DNA of 64,000 bases. It comes from Ontholestes murinus (lineage: Eukaryota; Arthropoda; Insecta; Coleoptera; Staphylinidae). The notes under the pieces are model-generated. The model did not search any database, was not told where the DNA came from, and saw nothing but the letters and a program-made list of their open reading frames with translations. Of this stretch, positions 11,549-23,500 are shown one piece after another (the stretch's first letter is position 1; each line of letters opens with the position of its first letter). Made by a program: the position numbers and the translations under genes. The stretch covers positions 54,938,642 through 55,002,641 of the forward strand of contig OZ018389.1 of assembly GCA_963969525.1 (NCBI GenBank), in the 5' to 3' direction.

Positions 11549-14500
11549 GTAAGTTATATAATTTTTGAAATTATTACGAACATTATATATCATAATGTTT
11601 TAATTTCCATGAAGTAATCATTCGTGAATTTTAAACTCATTAAAATATAATTACATATTGATACATTCCAGACGTAATTACACAGCTCAACAATCTATAA
11701 TTATCTATATGTAAATCATTTTTGGTATTTTTAAGTTTATTAATGGAAAAATTTTGCGATATAATAATAATAAAATAGTAGTAGTGTTTGGCTAACGACC
11801 ACGTGTTCCTTCCTCCGTTATTTGTGTGTGTAAATGAGCTAGTTACTTTACATGAATGCCTCCGTCATTCTAAAGCGTCTTTAATTGTATTTCAATGGCG
11901 AATGATACCGATAACTCAAATAATATGTTATTAACGTTACTGAACTCTTGAACTTAAAAAAAATAAAAATATATTACCGAAAATATGGCATCATGATTAA
12001 TGATTTATGGTTGATCTTTGGTCATGTCCCAAAAGTGTACGTTTAGAGAGATCCATTGAATAAATATGAACAAAGAAAGTCATTAAACTGTCAAATTATT
12101 TTTAAATGTCTCTAAAGAAATTTAAGATATCCAACATTAATATATCAAGTTGCCCCATCCTGCTAAAAAAAACGAGTTTTGTTTTTTTTTCAATTTCAAC
12201 AAAATTTTTAATAGAGATATAATTCATTTATTTGTGAAACCTAATTAATATTTAGAATTTGTGTTCCAAATTAAAGTTTTTTCATAGTCATATTAGTTGT
12301 TGTATATTCAATTATCTTTACCAAAGAAAGTGAGTTATTTTGGATAAACAAATTTCATCTTTTTATTTAGAAATGTTTTAATATATAGATGACGCATGTA
12401 TTTAAATATAATAAATTTAATAATTTTTATATTTATGTATATAGATATAATATTATATTTCTATATAAAAATATGATGCCTATTGATTCAGTTGCCTTCT
12501 GTTATATTACGAGGGTTGCCTTTTATATTTTGGAAATAAAGAAAAAAAAAGAAACAAAAATGATACATGAGTTTTGTTTTTCAAAATATTCTCCATGAAG
12601 TTCTATATACTTTTGCATACGCTTAAACTAATTTTCGAAGCACGTTTTCTATGCTTGAGGTACCTCCAAACCATGCATTTTGAACGCATTAAACGCTATG
12701 GAATGGAAATACTAGTTTTTTCTTTCTTTGAGTATACTATACTATACTAAAATATGTTCCTCTTATTTGTTTTATATTTACAGTTATAGCAAAAAATAAC
12801 CCCTTATATCAGTACACATATTAATCCTTACACTAAATGGCTCTACAGGACAGAAACATAAACTTTTCTTGTGCATTCTACCATGTTTGGTAGATGTGCG
12901 TGTTCGCGGGGAGCATACGTATGCAGAAAGGCTAAAGGTCTCGTTGTTCAGTTTCTTTCTTATTTACAAATGTATAGAAATATACAATATTATGTGATAT
13001 TCGGTCGTGGTGAAAGCGGCTACTCACTCCGAATCTTCTCGGGTTGTCGATGTGAACGTCGGATTAACTCCCCAATATAGTGGTGGAAGCGGTTCTTCTC
13101 TTCCAGACCGTGGGTATTCTGGTATCGTTTCTCGTTTCACCTCTTTGGGGTGCTGCAGGTAGCAGCGATACGAGTTGCAGGACAGCGTGGCGTAAGGCGT
13201 AGTCCGGGGACAGGTTACGGGGTCGTAGCTGCTACTGTGGCGATAGGTTATAGGTAATAGGTTAAGTAGGGTCTTAGTGAGGTGTGTTAGCCTCTCGTGA
13301 ACTGCGACTTAACATATCTATTGTTCTACCCTTAACCAATCACTTCCCAAGCAGTCCCACGTCCATCATGAACCTGGTAACTATCTTGGGGGTGTTAATG
13401 CTCACTTCTTCGGGGGATCGGGGGATAATCGGTCCCTGCCGAAGTGTGAAAGACGCTTGTGAGCAATCGTGACACTAGTACATAGTATGTGCTCGGTAGT
13501 TTCATCTGCCGAATCACACAATCTGCAGTTTCCACTTTCCTCTTTTCTTATTTTCCATAAATGGTATCGGAGGGCACAATGTCCTGTCATGAGTCCGGTG
13601 AAAGTTCTTAGTTCATTCCTTGTGAGTTCAAGCACCTTGTGGCTGTGATCGAATTTCAGGAGTCGTTTTGATTGACGTAGACCTGGTACATTGTTCCAAT
13701 GCTTACGTCTTCTGTCCTCTTCCCATTTTTGCACCACCTCTCTTCTATGCGCCATGGGGAGTCCACAAAACGGCTCTGGTCCTATAGGAGTGGCATTTGC
13801 ACCTCTTTTTGCGAGTTCATCGGCCACTTCGTTGCCTCTAATATCCCCGTGCCCTGGGACCCACATGAGGGTCAACAAGTTGTTCTTCGCCAGTTGCGAG
13901 AGGGATCTTCGACATTCCCAGACAGTCCGTGAGCCGTGACTATAGGCTCGAACGGCCTTTAATGCGGCTGAGCAGATGTATATATGCGCGCCATTTAGGT
14001 GCCTATCCAAGCATTCTCTGGCGCACATATCAATTGCAATCGTTTCCGCTTGCAAAATCGTGGGCGTCGTGCCCAGAGCCATGAAGCTCCTGTGGTTTTG
14101 GTTAGGGCCATAAATGCCTATTCCAGTACCTCTGGTATTCTTGGCACCATCCATGTACCAGGCTGATATCCCTCGTCCAAACTCCTTGACTCTCATCAAA
14201 GCCGTTTTGGGGTCCTCGATCGACACCTTAAACGGTAATTCGAATTCGAGCTTCCTAGACATAATGTCCGTCTGTTTGGACAGAAGGGCCGGGTCGATTT
14301 GCTGCAGTATTTCTAAGTGTCCTGTCCAGTCCCCCGGCAGTGTTTTCTTCCTCTGATGTAGTCGGAGGGCTGCCACAAGTCCCTCTTTTTGTACCTCTAG
14401 ATGGAGCGGTGTGAGATCAAATATTGCTTCCATCCCCGCGGTTGGGGTCTTTTGCATGGCCCCTGTGATGGTTAGATATGCTAAACGTTGAAGCCTACTC

Positions 14501-17500
14501 AGTTTCTTTTGCGTGTCTAGTTTTTGGGTCTTCGGCCACCACACGAGGGCAGCATAGGTGACAATGGGTATCACCGCCGTTCTATACAGCCAATACGTGA
14601 TCTTGGGCTTTAGTCCCCAGGTTTTTCTCATAAGCCACCGACAGGCCCAAAGCGACATCGTTGCCTTCGCCATGATTTTGTCGACATGCTGATTCCAAGT
14701 CAGTTTGGTATCCAGAATTATACCCAGGTACTTTACTTCATTGGAGAGATTTATCTCTATTCCATTCAGCGAGGGAGCCTTTATGTGCAGCTTCCTCCTA
14801 CGCGTGAATGGAACTACGATCGTTTTATTCGGGTTGATACTTAGTCCTTCCCGAACACACCAGTTATTGATGCTATTCAGTGCTTTTTGCATTAGGATTG
14901 TAAGAATGCCTTCATGCTTGCCCCTGATTATTACGGCGATGTCATCTGCGTAGCCTTGGGCTATAAAGCCCTTTCCATGCAGTTCATCCAGGAGTCCATC
15001 CACCACTATTGACCATAGTGTGGGGGACAAAACTCCCACCTGAGGACACCCCTTTGTTACAGTCATAGATATTGTGGATCCTGCTAGAGAAGCCGTTACT
15101 AATCGACTTTGAAGCATTGCCTCCACCCATCTTATCGTGGAAAAATATAGTCCTTTATTTATAGCCGCTCGTTTTATTGCAGAGAATGAGGTGTTGTCAA
15201 AGGCCCCCTCTATGTCTACAAATATTCCGATTGCTATTTCCTTGTTTAGGATGGCTCGTTTTGCCTCTTTGACGAGGTGATGTAGAGCATCGACAGTGGA
15301 TTTGCCAGCTTGAAATGCGAATTGCTTGGCATTTAAGGGTGTACTTATAAGTGAGTCACCCTTTATATGCTGGTCGATTATTTTCTCCATAGCCTTTAAG
15401 AGAAAAGAGGTTAGGCTGATGGGTCGATATGATTTAGGTTCATCTAGAGGCCTATTGCCCACTTTAGGTATAAATACCACTTTTGCCTCCCTCCACAACC
15501 GGGGTATATACCCTAGTGCATAACTTGCTTTATATATCTCCCTGAGTCCTGGAGCAATTGTATCCAAGCCGCGTTGTAGTAGCGCGGGGAAGATACCGTC
15601 CATTCCTGGGGATTTATATGGCTTGAAGCTGTTTATGGCCCAAGTCATTTTGCTGAGCGTGAATATTTTTCCCGCTAAGCAGCGGCTGTCACGGTTGGAA
15701 CAGTGAGCCACTGAGTCGGTACTAGCCGCAATTGTGTTTTTAGTCACTACTTTTGATCCCGGAAAGTGAGTACCTAGGAGTAGCTCTAAACTTTCCTATT
15801 GATCTTTGGTGTGACTGCCGTCAGTTCGTTTTAAGATACCGACCGCATTGTTATGGTCCTTTGATAGGACCTTCCGGAGTCTATTTGCTGGGATCAGATT
15901 GTCGATCCCCTCGCAGTAGGCCTTCCAGGCCTTTCGTTTAGACTCCCTCAGTTGCTTATTAAATTCAGTCAGAGCCTGTCTGTAGGCTGACCAGTTGCCT
16001 GTTTTCTTGGCTCTGTTAAAGGATTTCCGGGCGGAAGTCCTGAGTCAATCCAATTCCTTGTTCCACCAAGGAACGTTTCTCGAGAAGTTTACCTTCTTTA
16101 CCGGGCAGCTTTTCTCATAGGCTGCTACGATGGTATCACTTAGGTGTAGTGAGGCTTGTTCTAACTCCTCTATGGTAGCGATGTTTTATTGGAGGCCTTG
16201 AAGTTCGGACAATAGACACTCGTTATATAATTTTCAGTCCGTTTTTCGTGGCACTCTGCACTCTGCTATTTCCGTACTCCCAGCTTCCATATCGAACGCG
16301 ATCGTTTGATGGTCCGACATCGAGGGCTCTGAGAGTACACGCCAATTTTTTATCAATTTCCCGCCGTACGCTGTGGCTAAGGTCAAGTCAAGTACCTCTT
16401 GCCTTATTGCGTTTATAAACGTGGGTTTATTCCCCCTGTATAAGATGTCTAGGTTGCTAGCGCATACATAATCAAGAAGGTACTTACCCCTGTTGTTGAT
16501 ATCTGAGCTGCCCCATACTGTGTGGTGCGCATTAGCGTCGCAGCCCATGATAAGATGTTTCCCATTCCTGCGGCACCAGTCCGTGAGTTTCTTTACTTCT
16601 TTACCTCTGGTGGTGGGTTGTCTTCGTCCCCTGGAAAGTAGGCTGAGGCAAATACAATTTGCCTCTTGCCATCTCCCGTTGGTACGTCCACGACCGCTGC
16701 CACTAGGTCCTGGGTGACGAACTGTGGAATGAGAGCATAATTAGTATCTTTCCTGAAAATCAGGGCGGCCCATGGCCTGCCGCACGTAGTATTACATACC
16801 AGATAGTACGATGGGTTCTGAAGTCCTTTAATCGCCCCTCCGTGAACCCAGGGCTCTTGAATTAGCCCTATTTGGACGTTTCTCCTAGCCAGCCTGCTGC
16901 TTAAGGCACTTGATGCTGCCTTTGAGTGCTGCAGGTTGATTTGGAGGCACTGCCACTTACCCTTCATTTTTAGGCCTTGGAATGACCCCCACCTCTGGCA
17001 TCCTTCAGTTTGTCCTGGGGCATAATCTTGCCCTTTGGACGCACCTCAGCCTGCTTCTTGGGTGGACTCTTGGTCAGGCCTGGAGCCTTTCTGATCCCTG
17101 GAGGCTTGTTGGTCTCTCCGGAACCAGTTGCGGATTGCAACGGCGGATTTTTACCCTGATCCAGGGGCTCTTTGGAGCTTGAGGCTCCTGCCCCTTCATC
17201 AGGCTTGTCCTGCTTCGCCTTGGTGCGAAGCTGTACTTCGCCGTAGCGATACCCAACGAGGTAGTTGCGTTTTTTTAACTTCTCCATGGACAGAGCATCC
17301 ACGGAGAAGGTAACCTCTTGAGAGGGTCCAGCGGTCACCCTTCTTAAGACCCTCCAGTTAGAGGCATCGCATCCATTCTGGACTGCAATCAGTTGCAGGA
17401 TACGTTCGTCCCTGTACTCCTGACTGCCCGGAAAATATCCCACTAGGATATCGTTGTGCGGCATTTCCTCCGCTCTAACGACTTTTAGGGCTGCACCTTC

Positions 17501-20500
17501 CCAGGGGACGATCTCATCCTGATGCGACTTCAGCCACGTTACTGTAGCTTCATTGCGGCAGGTGATCCCGATTCACCCAGGTCGCTTGTGAATCCCAAGG
17601 AATCTAGAGTTACTGTGGCGATAGTGGCAGCGGTTTTCGTAGAGCATTCCCTTGCCGATACTTATATACTCGTTCGTCGATATGGCTATGGTGAGCACGC
17701 TAGAGCTTTTCTGGAGAGTGGCTATGATGAGCAAACTGAAGGTCCGTTTGATCGTCCTTCCAGATCGCGTCTTGATTGCTGGTTCGGTCTCGCTCTGCTC
17801 CTCTCAAGCGGGTTTGTCCGTGTCCTCGCATGTGTTTTCTACGAATACTGGTTTGACTCGCTCGGTGGAAATCGTAACTGGCTGTTGGTCCTTCCTAATT
17901 GTCACGGTATTGTTGCTCCATTTGACGACTTCGTACGGGCCTTCATATGGTGGTTGCAACAATTTTCGCATTACGTCTATTCTATCCTTGGTTTTTCTGG
18001 TCTATTGGACCATATTTCTCCAGAGAGTCGCAGTGTTTTCATCATATACAATCTCTGCTATTATCGCTCTAATGTTTTCCTTCCAAGCCGTCCGGATTGA
18101 CTCGTCAGTGTGACACATTAGTGCGGATTTCAGTTATCTATGAAATCTTTCCACTAATCCGTTTGCTTGTGGGTGGTAAGCTGTTGTTATTATTCGTGTG
18201 GAACCAATGATTGGGATTTGAATCGACGTCCTTGATCCATCGTTACCCTGAGCGGTGTCCCGTACCTGGCGGCTATCGAGTGTTTGCCATTGGGATAGCG
18301 ACCTGGTGAATCGGTCTACGCATTTTAAAATGTATTTCTTTCCATTCGCTTCTTTCAATGATTTGACTATATCGATGTGTAGCTGGTCGAATTTGGCAGA
18401 TGGCAGTTGGAATTTTTTGATGGTCGGTGCATTGTCCGTGTAATCTTCGCTCGCTGGAATATCAGGCACAAACTTTTTCGTAATGAGTTTGGTCTTAGCT
18501 TTTGCTCATGGATGCGATAATTAGTACAGACTTTTGAACACATGTTTGACATAAAAGCTAGCGGCTTCCAGTCTCCCTGTTGTTGTTGCTAGATTACGCC
18601 TCCTATCGCGTTATATGATGCGTCTGTCTTTCCTTCTTCGGATACCCTATTTTCCAGAAAAAAGATTTAGCGTGCGCCAAATACGAATGATTCCGTTTTC
18701 GTCCAATCGTCGGAAAAGTTGTGTGAGGTGCTCGGTGTGCTCTTCCTCAGACTTCGAAGCTCTCAGAATATCATCTATACAGGGTTATTCACGCTATACG
18801 GCACGGAATATTGTGGCCAAAATACGTGACTTTCAAAAAGTTTCACTTTGGGGATATATGGGGGTCTATTAGGGCTACTTTTTAAAATTACTTTCATAAT
18901 ATACAGGATGTCCCAAAAACCCTAAAAGTATCAAAGTTGTGTTTTTTTTAATGAAACACCCTGTATTTTATTGCATTTTTGGATCCGTCTATAAAAATAA
19001 GTATGTGTTTTAATAAGGTTTTTATTACATAAACCTTAAGGTTTTTGAATTAATTTGAATTTTGTAAAAATGTAACCTAATTTTCATGTTTCAAATACTT
19101 AAAAAATAATTAAGTTATGCATACCAAATTTACACTGAAGTGTAACAATAGATCATATTTTATTTTCCAAGTATAATAAACTTGACATCTTATGCCGGGT
19201 GTAAAAAAATTGAAATTAAACAAATGAGAACTTTCAATGACTATAACTTCTTTTATTTAAATGGAACGCTATATTTATTAATTTATCAGCAAATGCACGT
19301 TTTAATTACCTATCGAATGGTATTTAAATCTTAAGTGTTAAGTCTTCTTGTTTTTACAGAAAACGCCAAAATATTGTTTATTGCACCGTTTTAGTACTTT
19401 TATAGTAAACATTTTAATGTATCTAGTTTTCTATCGTATTTAAAAACGTCAGATAATTAATTTAGTCTGTTACTTTAGTTTAAAAATGATGTCTTTGTTA
19501 TAGTTGTGTTATTTTGCGTTTTTGTGTTAGATCGTTAGTAATCGTTATTGTTTGAACATAGTTGTTGTATGTCATAGTAAAAAATGAAAATTTACACAGA
19601 TTTTCTTATACTGAGGTTTTTATAACTGACACTTCCAATTTCTTTAAACTGGTTTAATAGTCTCTCAAAAATGGCTGGCTTAGGTTGATTTCTTTCGGGA
19701 AACCTTTAAGTAAAAACTCAACAAGCCAATAAACAATTTTGATGACATTCTCCAAGCATAAAAATAATGCCAATAACCCCTTCTTTTGAGTAAATCTTCA
19801 TTTTTTACCAAAAAATACAACAGCGATGTTCAAACAATAACGATTACTAACGATCTAACACAAAAATGCAAAATAAGACAACTATAACAAAAGACAGGCT
19901 TTTTAAACTAAAATGACAGACTAAATTAATTATCTGACTAGAAAACTAGATACATTAAAATTTTTACTTAAAAAGTACTAAAACGGTGCAATAAACAATA
20001 TTTTGGCGTTTTCTGTAAAAACGAGAAGGCTTAACATTTAAGATATAAATACCATTCGATAGGTAATTAAAATGTGCATTTGCTGATAAATTAATAAATA
20101 TAGCGTTCCATTTAAATAAATGAAGTTATAGCCATTTAAAGTTCTCATTTGTTTAATTCCAATTTTTTTACACCCGGTATAAGATGTCAAATTTATTATA
20201 CTTGAAAAATAAAATATACTCTATTGTTACATTTCAGTGTAAATTTGGTATGCATATCTTAATTACTTTTTAAGTATTTGAAACATGAAAATTAGGTTAA
20301 ATTTTTACAAAATTCAAATTATTTCAAAAACCTTAAGGTTTAAGTAATAAAAACCTTACTAAAACACACACTTATTTTGATCGAAGGATCCAAAAATGCA
20401 ATAAAATACAGGGTGTTTCATTAAAAAAAACACAACTTTGATACTTTTAGGGTTTTTGGGACACCCTGTATATTATGAAAATAATTTTAAAAAGTAGCCC

Positions 20501-23500
20501 TAATAGACCCCCATATATCCCCAAAGTGAAACTTTTTGAAAGTCACGTATTTTGGCCACAATATTCCGTGCCGTATAGCGTGAATAACCCTGTATACACG
20601 TAGCAAAAATCTAAATCTCGCAGTATTCTGTTGGAATATCTGTGCGACGTTGCGTAAACCAAACGTCATATATATCATATATACACTCTCAAAGAGTTCG
20701 AACGGTGTCGTAATGGCTGTTTTCGGGATGTCTTCTTCGGTTATCGGGATCTGATGATACGCTCTAATCAGATCGATCATTGAGAAGATCTTTCGGCCGT
20801 GTGAAGTCCTGGATCCCCATTGGGCGTTTTTCTTCGATACAAAATGCAGCGGTGAAGCCCATGCGATTTAGGATGGTCGTGCTATTTCCATCTGGCGCAT
20901 GGTCCTAAACTCGTTTATTGCAATCTGGTACAAGTCGTTCCGGTTTACTGGATACTGGCGGACCAACGTTAATTCGTATTTGATGCTTCGTGTTGTGGCG
21001 TGGAAAAATCGTTACCCCGGGTGGTTTGCAAATCCATGGAAAGTCCCGTAATAATTGATGATGAGTTCCGTTGCTGATGAGAGTACTTACTCCGGTTTCT
21101 TTAGTCTTTTTCACTCGGCCCAACGTCTCAAGGTTTGTCGTACCGTCGCGTAGTTTTTTACTCCTGATGTTGGGTAATAATCCTTAGTGCGACAAAAATC
21201 AGCGCCTATAATTATGATTATATAATAATCGCCATATGAAATTTCTCCTCAATTTCAAATCCAGATTTAGGCTTGCCGTGCCATAAGTGTGTATGATGGA
21301 CCTGTGGCATTTTTGTTTTACTAAATATCAATGGTCAGTTGCCGCCTCTACTGACCTCCATGTTATTTTCCCTTCGGCCCGTACTTGCAGAGAGGTCGAC
21401 AATTCCGTGTTTCGTTACTGTATTTAAAGTGGAACCAACACGTATCGAATGTGCGTTTTCTCGACTGGCTTCGTCCTTGATTCTTGGTCCTACTACGTGA
21501 GTGGTTTCTCTGTCAGCGTTGCTGCATGGGTGTGTCGTTTTCGTGTTTGCAAAGCTGAGTTTTTATTTGTTCGATTTCGGCTAGCTGGGTTCTTACGATG
21601 TCTCCACCAGTAGCTTTGTCGACTGTCGGTGCTGTGGTGTTCAATATGGCGTCGTTTAATTCGGTTACCTCGTCCAATCCTGCTTTGGATTGGGTTGCTA
21701 GTATAGCCTGTACGTTGTTTGGAAGTCAAAGTTAGCATAGCAATGAGTCTGGAATTGTCATTCCTGCTAAATGTCGCAGGTGGCGCAGGAATTGTGACGG
21801 TTTTCTGTCTCGCTCTAGAAGCTACCTGATGCTGATTTCTTGACTCATGTTGAGGATGAATTTAGTCATATTTCCTGATCGCTGGCGGAGATGTCAAAAC
21901 ATCTCGTACTTCCTTCGTAAATCGTGGCTCCAGATTTCCGACTACATATCCAGTTTTTGTGTCGTCAGTGGTGATTTTGGCTAATTCGGCGGGATGTGTA
22001 CCTGTATTCTGCTTATTTCTTCGTTTTCCATTTCGTTTGGGTTTAGCACGAGAGCTCACCTTTTTTTCGATTAGTGGTTATATTTTCTCGCAGTTATTCG
22101 ATCACCTTTGCCTTGATCACATCGGGATCACCCATATGGGGGTTCACATGTGCGTGGTCTACCCGCGGGAAGCATACATATGCAGAAAGGCCAAATGTGT
22201 CGTTTAGTTTATTTCTTATTTGAAAATGTACAGGAATATACAATATTATTTTATATTCGGTCGTGGTGAAAGCGGCTTCTCACTCCTAATCTTCTCGGGG
22301 CGTCGGTGTAAACAGTATAGCTATGGTGAGCACACTGAGTAGTAGTAGTAGTAGTAGTGTTAGGCTATCGACCACGTGGTCCTTCCGCCATGTGTCATTT
22401 GTGTATTTGTGTGTGTGTAAATGAGCTTGTTACTTTAAAGGATCGCCCCCGTCACTCTAAAGCACCATTAATTGTATCCCAATGGTGAATGGTACCGGTC
22501 ACCCATCCGACTACTGACCCGAATCAACGTTGCTGCACGTCAGTTCGAGCACACTGATTAATTCGAATTTACCCAATAAATTCTGTATTGACGCGCGGCC
22601 CTTTTAAGGCCGCCTAACCTACTTCCTCATTCTGCCTGCGCCCTTCGCCGCCGGGGGTGCATTCTCAGGGTAGGTTATCGAACATCTAAGACAACATCTT
22701 ATAATTAACTTATTCTAACTTAACCTTACTTATGTCCATTCTCCCTGGATGTAGGGATACAGTGGTTAGTAAAAAAACTAGTTTTCTAAACTTTATTGTA
22801 CACTTACAATCATAACATATTATTCCTCTTCCTTTTCCAACAACTGCCATCTCTTGATCCACCATCAGCCCGTTCTTCCCTCCTTTCTTTTTGCTCTTCT
22901 ATCTTATTGCCTGTGGTAACGAATATGCCACCAGAAGCTACTCAATTTCCTACATATCCTTTCTCTTCTTCTTCTCGCATCGTTCTTCTGGTACATTCAT
23001 GTCAACCGATTCCTCCTTCTTTCGCGTACATGTCACTTGTACCTACTAAATTCATAATCGTGTGTTTGACAAGTCGGTTTCCTCTTGCAGCTTCTTTCTT
23101 CATTCTTCCCCTAGGCCCAGACCACCGGTGATAACTATAACAGTTCCTGTTCCAAAACTGGTACTCTTTAAATGACAATCCAGCTCATTATAATCCTCCA
23201 ATCAGATGTCTCTACTCTGACATTCTATTCCAATCAAAAGCAATTCTAGTGACATGAAAAGAAAGCTTCTTTTCTTACAGTGACAATACACGCTAGTCCT
23301 CCTGTCAAAAATTTAGAAATTCAAATATCATGTGCAAAATTTCGAATTCGACACAATACTAAACAAAATCAACCATACACTCTTAATGAGTAGAAGGGTA
23401 TATGTTTATATATACCAAACAAAATCGAACATTTGGCACCATAGCCAAGGTGTGTATTAAGCACTAGAATGTCAGATATAAATTATGTATTAATACTTTA

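Larger units (their letters stand above)
13247..17610 (-). mobile_element. LOA-clade LINE, 5'-truncated, 14-bp target duplication
   Basis: The identical 14-mer TACTGTGGCGATAG lies at 13233-13246 and 17611-17624 and marks the insertion exactly. The element is on the minus strand and contains the C-terminal part of ORF1, an endonuclease, reverse transcriptase, RNase H and a terminal Cys-rich motif. This domain order, together with the ITGAMQKTPTAGMEAIFDL block, points to the LOA group. Its GC content is visibly higher than that of the AT-rich surroundings. It interrupts the Gypsy A left LTR, so it is younger than that element. Confidence 0.88.
12892..22338 (-). mobile_element. Gypsy A: old LTR retrotransposon, invaded by other elements
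   Basis: Related terminal blocks at 12892-13246 plus 17611-17705 (left) and 22151-22338 (right) bracket minus-strand gag, protease, reverse transcriptase and integrase remnants. Order on the minus strand: right LTR, gag-like region, RT, integrase, left LTR. A LOA LINE (13247-17610) sits in the left LTR and F1 copy 1 (18780-20592) sits in the RT. No open frame is longer than about 110 codons, and the LTRs differ at many positions, so this is an old insertion. Clade not determined. Confidence 0.75.

Noticed and set aside
14705..14953. + strand frames within 13.4-17.5 kb
   Set aside because: They are shadows of the LOA LINE ORF2 on the minus strand.
22590..22680. GC-rich hairpin as an RNA gene or terminator
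   Set aside because: The stem is only six bases and there is no flanking gene or promoter. It is probably debris of a decayed repeat.
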